A DNA stretch of 64,000 nt from contig JAJJXM010000001.1 in the NCBI GenBank assembly GCA_024516155.1, positions 1,302,001 through 1,366,000 of the forward strand, given 5' to 3'. The stretch is from Pyronema omphalodes (lineage: Eukaryota; Ascomycota; Pezizomycetes; Pezizales; Pyronemataceae). A program made the position numbers and the translations under genes. Below, one piece after another: positions 10,561-23,300 of this stretch. Numbering within the stretch: position 1 is the first letter of the stretch; each line of letters begins with the position of its first letter. The notes below the pieces were generated by a model. The model saw nothing but the letters and a program-made list of their open reading frames with translations, was not told the origin of the DNA and did no database searches.

Positions 10561-10797
10561 TTAGTGAAGCCCTTTGCTAACTTTCCCAAGCACTGTCGCT
10601 ATGGTGGCATCGTCAGAGCAGTAACGGCCTATCATGGTTGATGGTAGGCTTAATATTGTCGGAGCGGTAAAGGGAGTAGCATCAATGGTATACAAGCGTA
10701 AACCTTTAACTGTGTGTCTCGCAATATGATTGGTTCTAGTTGTAAACAACACAGGAAAAAACTTTAACCTTGAACCATGTTCCTCAAAATGTATGAC
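10561..10797 (+). repeat. Diverged extra copy of the 275 bp repeat
   Basis: Shares CTTTGCTAACTTTCCCA (from 10572) and GCATCGTCAGAGCAGTAAC in the same order as the main array, but the bases between and after differ. CTTTGCTAAC is 335 bp from its match in copy 1, so the copy carries an insertion or is an older duplicate. Confidence 0.6.
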
Positions 10798-11612
10798 CAT
10801 CGAGAGTGGGTAACACTTCTCAATACTACTATCTACTCAAGCGAAGTACCAAAGTCGTATCGTATTATGGGCCCAGGTTGACTGCCACCGTCGAATCAGA
10901 GAGACTCTTTGCTAACTTTCCCACCGCCTGCCTCCATATCGGCATCGTCAGAGCAGTAACCCATCACGTTCGGTGGCAGATCTTCCCAAGCACCATGTAG
11001 AGACGCTTTGACATTGCTTTAATTGTAGAGCACAATATGAGTGTGGTTGTCTCCTAAATATGAACGAATGATCATCGAGAGGGGATACCATTCCTCAATA
11101 CTACTAGCTACTCAAGCGAAGTACCAAAGTCGTATCGTATTATGGGCCCAGGTTGACTGCCACCGTCGAATCAGAGAGACTCTTTGCTAACTTTCCCACC
11201 ACCTGCCTCCATATCGGCATCGTCAGAGCAGTAACCCATCATGTTCGGTGGCAGATCTTCCCAAGCACCATGTAGAGACGCTTTGACATTTCTCTAATTG
11301 TAGAGCACAATATGAGTGTGGTTGTCTCCTAAATATGAACGAATGATCATCGAGAGGGGATACCATTCTTCAATACTACTAGCTACTCAAGCGAAGTACC
11401 AAAGTCGTATCGTATTATGGGCCCAGGTTGACTGCCACCGTCGAATCAGAGAGACTCTTTGCTAACTTTCCCACCGCCTGCCTCCATATCGGCATCGTCA
11501 GAGCAGTAACCCATCATGTTCGGTGGCAGATCTTCCCAAGCACCATGTAGAGACGCTTCGAAATTGCTCTAATTGTAGAGTACAATGAGTGTGGTTGTCT
11601 CCTAAATATGAG
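10798..11612 (+). repeat. Tandem array, three copies of a 275 bp unit
   Basis: CATCGAGAG begins at 10798, 11073 and 11348, exactly 275 bp apart, and the units are nearly identical (for example CAAGCGAAGTACCAAAGTCG and GCATCGTCAGAGCAGTAAC in each). Within each unit CTGCCACCG (10882-10890 in copy 1) has an exact inverted partner CGGTGGCAG (10971-10979), so each can fold into a 9 bp stem with an 80 nt loop. Copies 2 and 3 are closer to each other than to copy 1 at the 5' edge. No protein is evident. Confidence 0.85.
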
Positions 11613-11965
11613 TATGGTTACCTCCATAAGTTTTGCAAAGTCTCGGGCTGTCTGTAGGGATTGTTAGTATCGCAATTTCAAATCATAGAGAGGTATTACA
11701 ACTATCAAGTAGTCAATCATGGAAGAAAAAAATAAAAAATTACCGTTGGTAGTGGTTTGACGTCAATAATTAGACATGGCCGGCAGATACCAATAGTGGA
11801 GGAAAGGTGGAGTTTTATATATCCATCGGTGGAAAGAGATTTTCTGCTGATAGCCTAGTGGAGGGTGTACATATGGCCCAGAGCTCCGGCTAGTCTCCCC
11901 GAATTCACCCTCTTGCCTAAGTAACTCTGTCACTATGACCGCTACCGGTAACCTTGTCCAAATAT

Positions 11966-11984
11966 CCCCCCCCCCCCCCCCCCC
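11966..11984 (+). repeat. Poly(C) tract, 19 bases
   Basis: An uninterrupted run of 19 C, one of several homopolymeric G/C runs confined to the non-coding stretches of the window. Confidence 0.95.
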
Positions 11985-13423
11985 TTCCCCATATTCCAGT
12001 GTTTCCCATTGTCCGATGGATCCAGTCCGGGATTCCAAGGGGACTGGACTACATCTCGGTGGTCCGTCCGGCACCTCGAACTACAACCGACAGCAAAATT
12101 CGCCGTTAGTTGCATTCGACTACGGTCCAAAGAGCAAATGCCCAAGACATAATTTGCACGAGTTTGCACAGACAGTACCAGTGTGCTGTTGCAAAAACAA
12201 TTGAAAGTCTCATTGTCTTTCAGCCACTACGTGGTACTTCGTATCATGATATAGGAAGTTTCTGTGCTGTCTGTTGAAGAGTAGTTATTTTATAAATCGC
12301 AAAATCAATGTTCAACAATAACAACAATTTAAATTACGGAAATTATGCAGGATCCCCCCGTCAAGACATCGAAATATCAAAGATTCCCTCGAAAGTTTCT
12401 TTTATGCAATATATCCCTCGTTTAGATCCATGCCCCCACACCAGTCGCAAAGAAGTTTGTTCGAAGCGTTTTTTTTAAGAAAAAAAAGTTAAAATACAGA
12501 CGTGAGGCCCTTAACCGCCCAGTTGTGAACGGCCCCTCTGAAGATTCTTGTGCGAGGACAAGAGCATCTTGAGATCACGTGATTGGATCAGTCTCTGCAG
12601 AATTGACGTTACTGCCATACTCATTGATGCACACCTCTTTGAAGTTGAAGATAAGCTTGAATAATTTCAGATGAAGAGGAACTTGAAGCTCGATTGACAA
12701 CTGAAGCAAATCACGGTGGAAAAAATTGGGTTTCAAAAAACAACCTTGTCGCGGCACGTGCGGCAGGTGCGGCAGAATGGATTCAAGCAAGGGGTATATT
12801 GAATAACATTAATCGACGGGGGTATCTTGGATATTAGGTTCTGTGGCGGGGGGCATCTAGCATAATTGCCGTAAAAAAATATCTATGCATACAATTATTG
12901 TTACTTTATATACCTGTAAACAAAATAATATTGAGAATCTGGAATCTGGAATACATATTCGATATAAATCCTCACCATATATTGAATAACTAATTTTCTT
13001 TTTCCTATGCAGTTCAGTTATATCCTTAATTTAAGCCGAACAAAAAATCTCGACATGGTTATATACTCAAACCCCGGTAAAAATTTGGGAAATACCCAAT
13101 GATGAGATTATTGGGGGTTTGGTATTATTGGTGTTATGTGTGGAAGTTATATATAGACCCCGCTACGAAAAAACAAACCCCGTCCAGAGCTTCAGTAGGG
13201 ACGGAAGTCTATAAAGGAGATCCGTTAGTTTCATAGCCGGCTAATTAGCAATTCCGAATTTTCACACAGCATAAATGTATCCGAGGAACACAAGAATAAA
13301 ACAGCAAGCCATTATTTCATTTTTTGCTGAAAAAAACCCTAAAACCGTGTGATATTCCATGATCCCACATCTCCATCCCCTCTCATCTCCCCACCCTCCC
13401 CCTCCCCAATCTACCCCCTCACA

Positions 13424-14335
13424 TCAGTTCCCTCCAAAAATTTTCCTCACCAAAGAAGCCGCAACTCCAAAGCAAGCACAAATAACATACACCTCCCCAA
13501 ACTTAAACACAACCGGTTCCTGATTCCAATGGTTGTGTACCAATAACCCAAGTATAGCCATGATAGCTAGGAGGGCTGGGATGTTGTTTCTTTTCCTGTT
13601 CTGACAGGTTATAGCGCGGGATGCAGTCGGAGTTGGTGCGGTTTTTATGGCTGCGATGGCTGCGGTGGTGCTGGTGGCTGCTGTTGTTTGGGCGGTGCTT
13701 GTAGCGGTGGTGCCCTGGGAACCTTCGGTTGCCTGGCCGGCTGCTGCTACTCGACGTACTGCAGCCACTACTCTAATAGCTCCCAACCATTCTTCTTCAG
13801 CCTGTCTAGCTCGTTCAGCCTGGCTATCTGGTCTCGCCTGGCTGCCTTCTCCGACCCCACTATCCCCACCCCCATCACCCCCACCCCCACGCCCCTCTCT
13901 AATACATCTAGCCATCTCCCTACAAACCCCCGCAACCCTTCTTCTCTGTCTCCAAAGCCTTCTATGATCCTCTAGTTGTCTCCTAGCAGTTTCCTCTCCC
14001 ACACGACCAGCTTCATCTCTTCGCCGATGACGATGACGATGACGAGATGTAGCCCTATTTTCTGTTTCTATTTCTGTTTCTGTTTCAGCTTCTGCTGTAT
14101 TTGTATTTGTATCTGTATCTGTATCTGAATCTGAATCTACATATGCACTGACATCGGTTGGAGCATTGGCTGAAGCACCAGCACCAGGAAAGTTATAAAA
14201 GTTGTAACGATCAAAGTCTGTGTTCACAAAACGTTCGCAAACTGAGATTTCTTCTGGCGTCAAGGCATTGTGGAGTGGATAGTGGGTTGGTTGATGGTTG
14301 GGGGGTCTGTTGCGGAAGAAAGGGTGGTTTGACAT
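13424..14335 (-). CDS. Hypothetical low-complexity protein with C-terminal membrane segments
   Basis: A 303-residue ORF if begun at the ATG at 14335 (MSNHPFF). The frame opens 39 codons earlier, at 14452, but the added residues are simple Pro/Ile/Ser sequence typical of a 5' UTR. Visible parts in order: a motif-like stretch (LTPEEISVCERFVNTDFDRYNFYNF), acidic Asp-Ser/Asp-Thr/Glu-Thr repeats, a His-Arg cluster, an Arg/Glu-rich part likely to be helical, a Gly/Asp-rich run, Ala/Thr-rich sequence, then two hydrophobic segments (IPALLAIMAILGLLVH and VYVICACFGVAASLV) before KIFGGN. A tail-anchored or hairpin membrane protein is possible. I do not recognise the family. The run-like sequence on both strands lowers confidence. 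Confidence 0.5.
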   Translation of the reverse strand: MSNHPFFRNRPPNHQPTHYPLHNALTPEEISVCERFVNTDFDRYNFYNFPGAGASANAPTDVSAYVDSDSDTDTDTNTNTAEAETETEIETENRATSRHRHRHRRRDEAGRVGEETARRQLEDHRRLWRQRRRVAGVCREMARCIREGRGGGGDGGGDSGVGEGSQARPDSQAERARQAEEEWLGAIRVVAAVRRVAAAGQATEGSQGTTATSTAQTTAATSTTAAIAAIKTAPTPTASRAITCQNRKRNNIPALLAIMAILGLLVHNHWNQEPVVFKFGEVYVICACFGVAASLVRKIFGGN

Positions 14336-14860
14336 CTTGGGTTGGTGAACTTGAGGAGAGGGGTAGGATGTTGGTTGTAGATTGTTGGGTGATGTGATGG
14401 GGATGGGGATGGGGATTCGGTGAAAGGAAAGGTTGATGGGATATTTATTCAAGCTCGAGTGGGATTTGGGGGTTGAACCGAGCTCGGGAAAGATGGCGAG
14501 ATGGGCCCTTTGAGGATGATTGAGACTGGTTGTTGTTTGTCAGGAGGAATGGTGAGAGGTCATGACTCAGATGAAAGCTAATACGCAGCACGCTACTTTC
14601 CAGAAAGATGTTTTTAATTCTCTTGCGTATCAACCAAATTAACTAGAGTATGGTGGTAGTCCAATCAAACGGAAAAAAAAAATTAAAAAAAACCCGAGCA
14701 GCCATGAAAGACGAAGTATCCCATAAACTAGAAAAAAAAAAGAAAAAAAAAACAATACTAACAAGAAAGTGACAAGCAAAAATACCGTTGTTACAACCTC
14801 GCTTTGAAAAGAAATACCAATACCCATCATTCATGCAATCCTAATTCTACTGTCCTTCAC
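14336..14860. other. Intergenic between two minus-strand genes
   Basis: Contains the promoter of the 13.4 kb hypothetical gene and the 3' flank of the TOG gene. A/G-rich runs (14670-14755) are the only visible feature. Confidence 0.4.
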
Positions 14861-17682
14861 TTAATACTGTGTTGGTGTCCCCCGCCCTGATAATCCCTGC
14901 TTCAATTTCATTTGCTATTTTCCATATCGCATCAGTAAATAGTTCGAAAAAACGCCCAAGATAAACATAAGGAAAAAACCAACCTCTATCCTAAGTTTAA
15001 GCTGACTAGTAACCTCAGCGGCTCTCTTCCACTCTGCATGGTCATTACCCATTGAACTCTGTCTTCCACTCTCACTTCTCAAGCTTGGACTCAATGCACC
15101 CGCCCTACCGTGGTCTCTATCTTCACCAATCTCACTTCTTGAGGCATAGCTCATTCTTGTGCTGCTTCTTGACATGGAAGAGTCACGATGGTTGTATCCA
15201 TTCATGGGGAGATCGCCGATATCCGTGGGAGCCGGGGAAGATGATCGAACAGAACGTTGGAGCTCGCGCTTAAGTCGCTCAATCTCACGCTTCTGTCTGG
15301 CCACCTCCTCCTGTGCCGCCTCAGCATCTGAGCGGGCGCGAACAAGTTGTGCCTCTTTCGCACGAAGAGCAAGGTTATCGCGGGTGTGTTCCTCTATTAA
15401 CTCGACATTCTACCACAGGTCAGTAACCAAATATCAGTGGCTGGTCAAATTACAAACCCTTAGTCTAAGCTCGCCAAGCTCGTGGTTCATTCTCTGCTTC
15501 TCCGCCTGGAAGTCTCGCTGTGTCTTCTCCCATTCCTCACGCTGCGCACGTAATTCTTCCAACTCCGCCTTATCAATCGCAATCTGCGGGTCGACTCTGA
15601 CAGGTGCTGCGGGCGCAGCCTCTCTCTGCAGCGTCCGGCCAGTAAGACCAACCTTTGCACCCAATTTTGGCGCAGGCGCAGGTGCCGGCTCTTCGTCTTC
15701 GTATGATGAAGAAACGGCGCGCTTCGGTGATACTGTAGGTGCAGCAGCGGCTCCGGGCTTCTTCAAGCCCGGTCTTGACGCTCCAAGGCCGGGTTTAGCA
15801 CCAAGTTTGCTGGGAATAGCTTTTGGTGCGGCCTTTGGTGGCTCCTCTACAGGGGGAGGAGCTGCGGCAGCTGGAGCAGCCTTCTTTACGGGTCCCTTCA
15901 GTCCAGGCTTAGCTCCCACCTTCTTTACGGGGGCAGCTGCCTTAGGAGCTGGGGGTGGTGCGACAGGCTTGGGCTTTTCCTTCGCCTTAACTGTGGCGGT
16001 GTCGAAGAACTCCTTAATTTTAGTTTTTCGGATATCGTCCAATCCCTCCATGTAGGGGTTCATAGCACGCTCTCCCAAAATTTTCATCAAGGTTCCCATA
16101 GCTTCAGCAGCACAGTCACGCATAGGCGCAGAGGTGTCGGTAAGAAGTGCTCGGGAGGTATCGGCGATCTGCTTCTGCTCTGGCTTGGAAGGGACGTCGC
16201 GGGTAGTGCGCAAGCATCGGATTAAGAAGCGCATAGTCTCGAGCTTGACGTTGGGGTTCTTATGCTTGGCGTTCTCTACGATATCTTCCAAACAATCGGT
16301 AAGGGACGACTACCTTAAAGTAAGTAATTATCATAAAATCATTAAGTATAGATAAACCTACTGAGGCAAATACAGCGTCCAATCCCTTCGCCAAAGCATC
16401 AATAACACCCTGCTTTTTCTCCTTCAGCCTGTCCAACATCGGCGCTAGAACAGTTCCCTTGTATTTGAGGAATCCCTTTCGCAATCCAGTTGCCATAGCC
16501 TCAATACAGTTGGCCGCAACCGTGACAACAGCAACGTTGGCATCCTTCATGCACTTTGCCAGAGATCTAATAATATCGTCGTAGTGGCCGTCCTTAATTC
16601 TTGGAACATTGGCCTCCTGGTATAGCGCATCCAAAGCTTCCTTTCTCTCCTTCCACTTGGTTGAACCAACCATTTCCAAGAAATTTGGAGGAATCTTAGC
16701 AATAATGTCGACAGGTTCGGCCAGATCGAAAGCGTCTACCACCTCCGGTTCATCCTCAACCACCTCGTCTTCAACCACTCCCGCGGCCTCCGCGGCAGCT
16801 TTAGCCGCCTGCTGCGATCGCAACAAGCGCTGAGCCTCGGGCTTCGCATCCTTAACCTTTTCAAAAGCATCATCCAATTCTTTCTGCTGGGCCGGCTTCA
16901 AGTCGTTGTAGAACATGGGCTTCATCGCTTCCTTCAACCACTTGTAGAGCTCGATAGTGAGCTTAGTAGATTCGGCACGAACATTTTTGTCGGCATGCCC
17001 GAACAACTTCGGGAGTTGTTTCAATACTGGCTTGGGATCGACGGTCTTTGCTCCGTATGCCTCGAAGATGGCGGTAATAGCTGTGAGTGTTGCGGCGATA
17101 ATCTTAGGAAGTTTATGCGCAAGGAAGGGTAGTAACTGATCAATGACCGGTGCGGCGACGTCTAACTCAATAAGAAGTAGTAACGCTTCTGTCGATTTTT
17201 GTTTGGTAATGGCACGTGTGGACGAAAGACCTTTCTCGACAAGTCCTGCAATAACGTGGTTTCGCGTTCTACACGACGTCAGTAATGGGTTAATTGAGAA
17301 AGTGCAAGAAGTACGTACCGTGAACATGCGCTCGCACCTCCATATTGTAGAAACGCGCATAACGCGGTAACACCCTCCTGCTGTGCAGCTACGTTGGAGT
17401 CCGTAACGGCCTTCTGCCATAGTCCCGGGTCCATAAGCCATGGCGTGAAACAAGCTGCTGACTCGTCTGGTGATACTTCAAACTCCCTAAACCAAGCAAG
17501 CGTCATACAATCAGCAAACTAGATTGTCCCATATGTTCCATCCCGACCTCGCGTAAGAAAGGAGTAGCAGTGTCTACGCACTTTACAGCCGCTTCATAAG
17601 CTTCTTTACGGACCTTCCACAGCTTGTGAACTGCCCGGTCCACAAGAGGGAGGGAAGAGTAGTCGGTTTCTTCTTCGGCCAT
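14861..17682 (-). CDS. alp14: XMAP215/Dis1 family TOG microtubule-associated protein (Alp14/Stu2)
   Basis: Microtubule polymerase acting at plus ends, kinetochores and spindle poles. Six exons read by frame continuity: 17682-17582, 17486-17319, 17268-16362, 16309-15458, 15409-14984 and 14914-14861, for about 835 residues. Intron 1 (95 bp) is placed so that the protein reads AYEAAVK/EFEVSPDESA, as I recall from related fungi. TOG1 spans roughly residues 1-235 (LWKVRKEAYEAA, DSNVAAQQEGVTAL, KLFGHADKNVRAES). TOG2 spans about 280-510 (STKWKERKEALDALYQEA, CLEDIVENAKHKNPNVK). There follow a Pro/Ala/Lys/Gly-rich microtubule lattice-binding linker (KPGLKGPVKKAAPAAAAPP), a coiled coil (VDPQIAIDKAELEELRAQRE onward) and a Ser-rich tail ending GRGTPTQY. 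It has two TOG domains, as in yeasts. The gene is divergent from SLU7. Confidence 0.93.
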
Positions 17683-18475
17683 ATTGTTTATCGCTTTTGG
17701 TGTGCGATGAGGGGAACGTTGTTAGAGGAAAGTTTTCGTGGGGCTGCGACAAGGGTGTCAGAGTGCGTAGCGCGTATCGGTCAGTAGCTGGATAAGGCTG
17801 ATGGCGATGTAGCTGAAACGGAGCTCTCGGTCTGTCGGAGAAGGAGCCTGTCGAAGGCGGTAGGCACGCGAGCGAGAGAGCGTTGGTGTGGGGTAGGTAG
17901 GAGATCAGTTCACAGTGGTTCACTGAACGACTGTCACAGGCTCTGGTGAAGAGTGGTAAGTTTAAGGATGTTGTTCGACCTGCAGCTGCAGCAACAAAAA
18001 CACACAGACTGCCAAGACAGGAGACAGCTCCAGGGCAACGGCAAAGACGGGGGATCCGGGACAGCGAAAAGGCGGGGAAGGCGGTACTGTCAACGAAGAG
18101 AGTTTTATAATTATTGGAGGCTTTTTGAATTGAATTATACAGGATTTTCTGCGAATAATGTGAGGCTGGAGGCAATGGAAGACTGTTGTTTGTGAAACAT
18201 AAGGTGCTGTTTGTGCTCCTTCCGGGTAACTACATCCACTCTTAGAGAGATGAGATGTTCCACAGGCCTCCGCTAACCGTTCAGCCCAGGTCGAGGACGC
18301 CACATCCACCTCAGGTAATACTCCTTCAGCCACAAGCACTCCAACTACACGCACCGCCACAAATATGCTGACAGCTCTCTAGCCTGGTTGCAATACGAAA
18401 CTCAACGTCAACCTCATCGACTACGCCCAACACCGGTCATCACGCATCACTACCACCACCCACCCCACCGCAACC
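17683..18475. promoter_or_regulatory. Divergent promoter region of alp14 and SLU7
   Basis: 793 bp between two divergent housekeeping genes. No separate gene is supported. Both promoters and 5' UTRs must lie here. I could not identify specific binding sites. Confidence 0.55.
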
Positions 18476-19942
18476 ATGTCCGGTATGTCGTCCAATTCAC
18501 GAAACAACAAGCAGCCCGAAAAGCAGTCGCGTAATGAATACATTCCTCACTTTATCGCGCGAAAACCCTTCTATATCGACGACGATCAAGAAGGCGACTA
18601 CCTCGAGCATCAACGTCTCCAAAAAGCCGCCGAAGCCGATCTCTCAACCGCAAAATGGTACGACCGTGGAAAACGCGTTGGCCCCGCTGCCACCAAATAC
18701 CGTAAAGGCGCCTGCGAGAACTGTGGTGCCATGACTCACAAACGCGCCGACTGTCTTTCCCGCCCACGAAAACTCGGTGCCAAATGGACTGGACAAGATA
18801 TTCAGGCTGATGAAATTATTGAGGAGGTGGAGCTATCTTGGGACGGCAAGAGAGATCGCTGGAACGGTTATGATGCAAAAGAGCACCGTAGGGTGGTGGA
18901 GAACCATGCAAGAATGGAGGCATTGAGGAAAGAAGCTGCTGGAGAGGCCGCGGAAACTGAAGATGCTGATGAGGACAAATATGCGGAAGAGTCGGAGATG
19001 CCTGGCCAGGCGTATGATGCTGCATCACGAATTTCGACTCGCAACCTCAGAATCAGAGAAGACACCGCAAAGTACCTCCTCAACCTCGATCTCGACTCAG
19101 CACGTTATGACCCTAAGACAAGAACTATGGTGGATAAGGGAGCAACTTCCGACAGGGCAGCAGCTATGGTGGCAGAGGAGGACTTTATTCGCTCCTCTGG
19201 AGATGCTGCGGAATTCGAACGGTTACAACGGGCAGCCTGGGAATCACAAGAGCGTGGAGATAAACAGAAACTGCACTTGCAGGCAAATCCTACGGAGGCC
19301 GAAGCCCTGAGGAGAAGACAAGAAAAAGAACGCGCTGAAGCAGCAGAAAAGAAGAAGAAAGAGTTGCTTGCTAAGTATGGAGGTGCCGAGCATTTAACCA
19401 AGGCAGTAGAAGTCGAGGAAGAAGAACGCTACATCGAATACACCGAAACCGGCGCTATTAAGGGCGAAAAGAAAATTAAGCCTAAATCGAAGTACGTGGA
19501 AGATAAGTTCATCGGAAATCACACGAGTGTGTGGGGTTCTTGGTGGGACAACTTTCAGTGGGGTTACGCATGCTGTCACTCGGTTATCAAGAACAGTTAT
19601 TGTTCTGGAGAAGAAGGAATTGCCGCGGCTGATATGGCCAAGAAGATGCGGTTAGGACTTTTGGTAACTGACGGAGCAAATGAACCCAAACAAAAAGAAG
19701 TAAAGCAGATTGATGACAAAAAGCCCGAGAGAGAGGAAGAGAGAGAAGAAGAGGGCGCATCAAAAAGCGGTGGACTTCGTGCCAGTGGAGGAGGAGGGAA
19801 AACAGTTGATGGTGAAGAGAAGGAAGGAAAACGCAAGCTGGAGCATATGCTCGGTGGTGTTACAGAAGAAGATATGGAAAATTACAGGAAGCAGAAGCGG
19901 ATACATGACGATCCTATGACGAACTTTGTTGATTCCATTTAA
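18476..19942 (+). CDS. SLU7: Pre-mRNA splicing factor Slu7
   Basis: Second-step splicing factor that helps select the 3' splice site in the spliceosome. Single exon, 488 residues. The CCHC zinc knuckle lies at about residues 80-95 ([14 protein letters not shown]). It is followed by the family signature [31 protein letters not shown], the [16 protein letters not shown] box and the late [24 protein letters not shown] block. The C-terminal third is rich in Glu/Lys and ends in FVDSI. Start chosen at MSGMSSN, the first ATG, ahead of the conserved [15 protein letters not shown]. It is intron-free although almost all neighbours have introns. Identity is firm. Confidence 0.97.
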   Translation: MSGMSSNSRNNKQPEKQSRNEYIPHFIARKPFYIDDDQEGDYLEHQRLQKAAEADLSTAKWYDRGKRVGPAATKYRKGACENCGAMTHKRADCLSRPRKLGAKWTGQDIQADEIIEEVELSWDGKRDRWNGYDAKEHRRVVENHARMEALRKEAAGEAAETEDADEDKYAEESEMPGQAYDAASRISTRNLRIREDTAKYLLNLDLDSARYDPKTRTMVDKGATSDRAAAMVAEEDFIRSSGDAAEFERLQRAAWESQERGDKQKLHLQANPTEAEALRRRQEKERAEAAEKKKKELLAKYGGAEHLTKAVEVEEEERYIEYTETGAIKGEKKIKPKSKYVEDKFIGNHTSVWGSWWDNFQWGYACCHSVIKNSYCSGEEGIAAADMAKKMRLGLLVTDGANEPKQKEVKQIDDKKPEREEEREEEGASKSGGLRASGGGGKTVDGEEKEGKRKLEHMLGGVTEEDMENYRKQKRIHDDPMTNFVDSI

Positions 19943-20189
19943 AAATGGTTAAGCCAATGGTGCTTCTTTTATTTTATTTTACTGTAAAGTGTTCCTACAA
20001 ATCTGCCTTGTCTGGCATGTTCCCGGCGACGCGTCGTGTATCTATTGTGTAATTCATAGTTGGTGGCAGATTCCGTTGCGTGTGATATCTTGTGTCTCGC
20101 TATCCGGCCCGTCGTAATCCCGTTGCAATTAATATGTCCAAGACGACACCGTCCTGCCGAGCGGAGTCGTTTAAAACACCGGCTTCTCT

Positions 20190-20380
20190 TCTATGGCACC
20201 CGAACACTACGCGGATACCCCGCTGTCTCTCGCTTCACCCTTCTCACTCGGTACAGAGCGATATCAGCGGGCGGCACCCCACGTGCATGGCATACCCCGC
20301 TGTCGCACTCCCGCTCGCTTCTCGGGATTCTAACTCCTCGCTTCACCCTTCTGTTCTCACTCGAGCTCGGTACAGTCGAC
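20190..20380 (+). repeat. Imperfect local duplication
   Basis: Three words recur in the same order: ATACCCCGCTGTC (near 20213 and 20292), CGCTTCACCCTTCT (near 20229 and 20339) and CTCACTCG...GGTACAG (near 20243 and 20356). The second set is spread out by inserted bases. It looks like a decayed tandem duplication, followed by an 11-base C run at 20399-20409. Confidence 0.5.
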
Positions 20381-23300
20381 TGTATGGTATGTTTCCATCC
20401 CCCCCCCCCTCCTTCCAGAATCACTGTTCGTGTCTACTTTCTTCATTCTGCCGCTTTAATTTTCCGTTAGTCCATTGTACCAGCCCCATGCAGTTGCGTG
20501 ACAGCTCGTGCATCACTGCACGTGTGTTGGTACCCGTTTTGGAATGCATATGCGGCCATCTGTAGCCGATGCGGCGAGTGATGGATCATGCATGCATCGT
20601 GATTCCGGAAGTTCGGAAACAGCAAAACCAAAACCAGGTTGAAACGTACAACCGAGTTTGGAATATCTGGAGTGGATACGGAAGATTTAGGTGATTTTTT
20701 GGTAAAGATTTCCCTATGTTGTTTTTTACAGTGAAACGGATAACGCTGCTCTTGATGCCGATTATTCAACAAATGCAGCATTATAGTTTTCCATTGATAT
20801 TCCACACAAAATGGAGTAAAGATAATGACTAAAATCAACTCTACGTATTGCACTTTTGTCTTTCCCCGTATTCGGTGGTTTTTATCCTGGCCAGTTACTG
20901 ATTTTCATCTTTCTACCAGGATAAAACTGAGGCGTTGCATCTACAGCATCCGATTCGCTGACTACAATCATGAGACGACACATGACAATTGTGTGTGCAT
21001 CACTACAACAAAATCAACTTCTGTTTGATTGGATGATACATCTAGGCTCCATATCGTTTAGGGAGTTTTACCAGACATCTTTCACTTACCCAGTGGCGTT
21101 TTTTGTTTCTTTCTCGCTGATTTTGTGGTTTCCTCCGATTTACTCATACTGCACCACGAATCAGGAAAACCATGGCAAAACCCATAACGATGGAACACCG
21201 CCACACCATTCGGTTTCTACATCGACTTTCTCCATGGGATATCTCGCATACATCGAACCGGTCTGGAGCTTTCTACAAGTTTTGTCGCAGATGCAACTCG
21301 TGTGTGTCTTGCCTAGCCATTTAGGATCCCGGCGAATTCGATGGAACTGGTGTGGAGTGGATATACCATAACCCGAATATCGCTATATCCAACAATGCAA
21401 AACAGCCAGTTTATTGTATCCCAGTCAAAATGGCGAATATGGAACCGGGTGAGCGGAATACTTGTTACAGCAAACTTGTGGTACTTGGTGAATAATACTC
21501 TGGAAATAGAAGGTCGTTAGGGAATTTGTTTGATCAACCGATATGTTCATAGATGTTGGAACATCACTACAAACCAGAAGTGCAAATCCAATTACCGGCC
21601 GCTGGGTTCTCGTTCTATGCAAATCGACCGCAATTATGGGTTGGAATTGAGAGGTTCCGGTTCCGGTTTTCGATAATGGGGCAAAACCCCCAGGGTTAGG
21701 CTTTAGCCAGACATATCTCAGGGTACTCACCGGTCACGACATCATCGTTTACCACCAGTATCTAAACTCCATCTAAAGCCGGATCCAAAATGAATTTCAA
21801 ATCCTTCGGGAAACAACTATGATGAGAAAAAGATAATCAGTTTCCGCCACTGCTCCAAAAAAAACTGTCTCAAAAATAAGTATCTGTGGCAGTGCATTTT
21901 CTAGGTAAGTTTTGAATGCAAATCTTTCCTGATAAATACGTAACGATTTTGATAGAGCAGTCCAGACAACCTTTCTCTTCGCCACTGCTCTAAAATTATG
22001 AGCTGAGCAATCAAGCCACTCCTGCTACATACCTTGATGGACTGATAGCTACGCAAAGCCATCTTGGTTGGTTAGATGAGCCACCTCAGCTCTTGTGTGG
22101 GGAGCTCTGCTACTGGCTGTCAACTATGATGAACCTATCAAGAATCGAATTCACTGTGTTAAAGCCCGCAAAGCCTCTGGCTAAGCCTAGGGTCTTGCGG
22201 AAAGCCGGCAAAAATCTCCTCTCCGTCACTTCTTTCCTATATTGCGTGAGCTGGTGCGGCCAAGTTCTGCGGCCCAGAGCTAGTGCCGGTGTTAAAGGTA
22301 AGGAAGCTTGGTAGCTGAGTTTGGATAGCCGTAGATGGGACGATTCGCTAGAGAAAGTTTTAGCATCTGTAGGTAGGTACATAGGTAGGTAGGTTTAAGT
22401 TTGGAACGAACCAAGGAACTCTAGAAGCCGTACTGCATCTCTGCTTATCTAGGTATGCACACATGAAAACTAGTTAGCTAGCTGTGCAGTACAACTACCA
22501 GATAGCTTGAGCTCTCCCACGCCGTTCATCAGCTCTCCCCAGAAAACTAGAGCTTGCTTCAGAAACTAGGATATGAGCGAGGCTGTGTAGAGCAATGGGT
22601 GGCGATAGCTCTTCGTAGGCGTCGTTGAAATCTCAATATTCGGTATGAACGAGCCAATGAGGATGAATTTGTTGGCAGTGGCTGGCCACAAAACCTAAGG
22701 AGCTTTGCGCCGGTTGATGATAGTTTGCGTTAGTAGTTAAAGCCCACTCGAAGTATCCTAAATTGTTTTTGAATACGATAATTAATGCATTGTGTTGTTG
22801 TTCAATTTTTTGCCTGCTATTTTTTCCATCTGAAAAATGCATCGTTGTTGTTGTTCGTTCAGAAATCGATTAGGATGTGCATATAATCTAGGAGTTGATG
22901 GATGGTGTGGGTTCCAGAGACAACGGCCATCATCACGCCGCCGATTACTTACTGCGCGTCTATGCTAAGATAATGCTGCAAAGCAGAAGCAATGCGGAAC
23001 GAACGTAAAGCAGCGCGGAGTAAAGCTCATGCGGAGGGATCTGCAGGTCTCTCACCACAAACTGGCAATAATACCCGCAATTTAGTAAAGTTTAGGTATG
23101 TCGTTGTCCCTGACAACCCGCAGTCTTTTTAGAGCTGCATTTTTAGAGTAATCCCCTAGAGTAAAAGCACTGCACGGAAGCTACCACCCGCTTCCGTAGT
23201 ATGGCAGGCGAGTGCTAGTCGAGCTAGTGCGCTAACTAGAGCACCTCTTAGTTCCTATTTTACCCATAACGAACGAGTGGGTGGATGGGCTCAGGAACCA

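Larger units (their letters stand above)
8649..13423. other. Gene-poor region with a tandem array
   Basis: No convincing gene over about 4.8 kb. Short ORFs, for example 72 codons at 8987, have no recognisable product. It holds the 275 bp tandem array (10798-11612, with a decayed fourth copy from about 10561), a 19-base C run (11966-11984) and AT-rich sequence near 12.8-13.3 kb. No transposase relic was recognised. Confidence 0.5.

Noticed and set aside
10798..11612. CRISPR-like array
   Set aside because: The units are 275 bp and contiguous, not short repeats with unique spacers, and the host is a fungus.
15159..16055. 298-codon plus-strand ORF across the TOG gene
   Set aside because: Overlaps Alp14/Stu2 exons in antisense; its Ala/Gly-rich product is the complement of the Lys/Pro/Ala linker.
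20060..20565. Overlapping 136- and 157-codon ORFs
   Set aside because: They span a decayed duplication and a poly(C) run; the residue patterns are repeat-derived.
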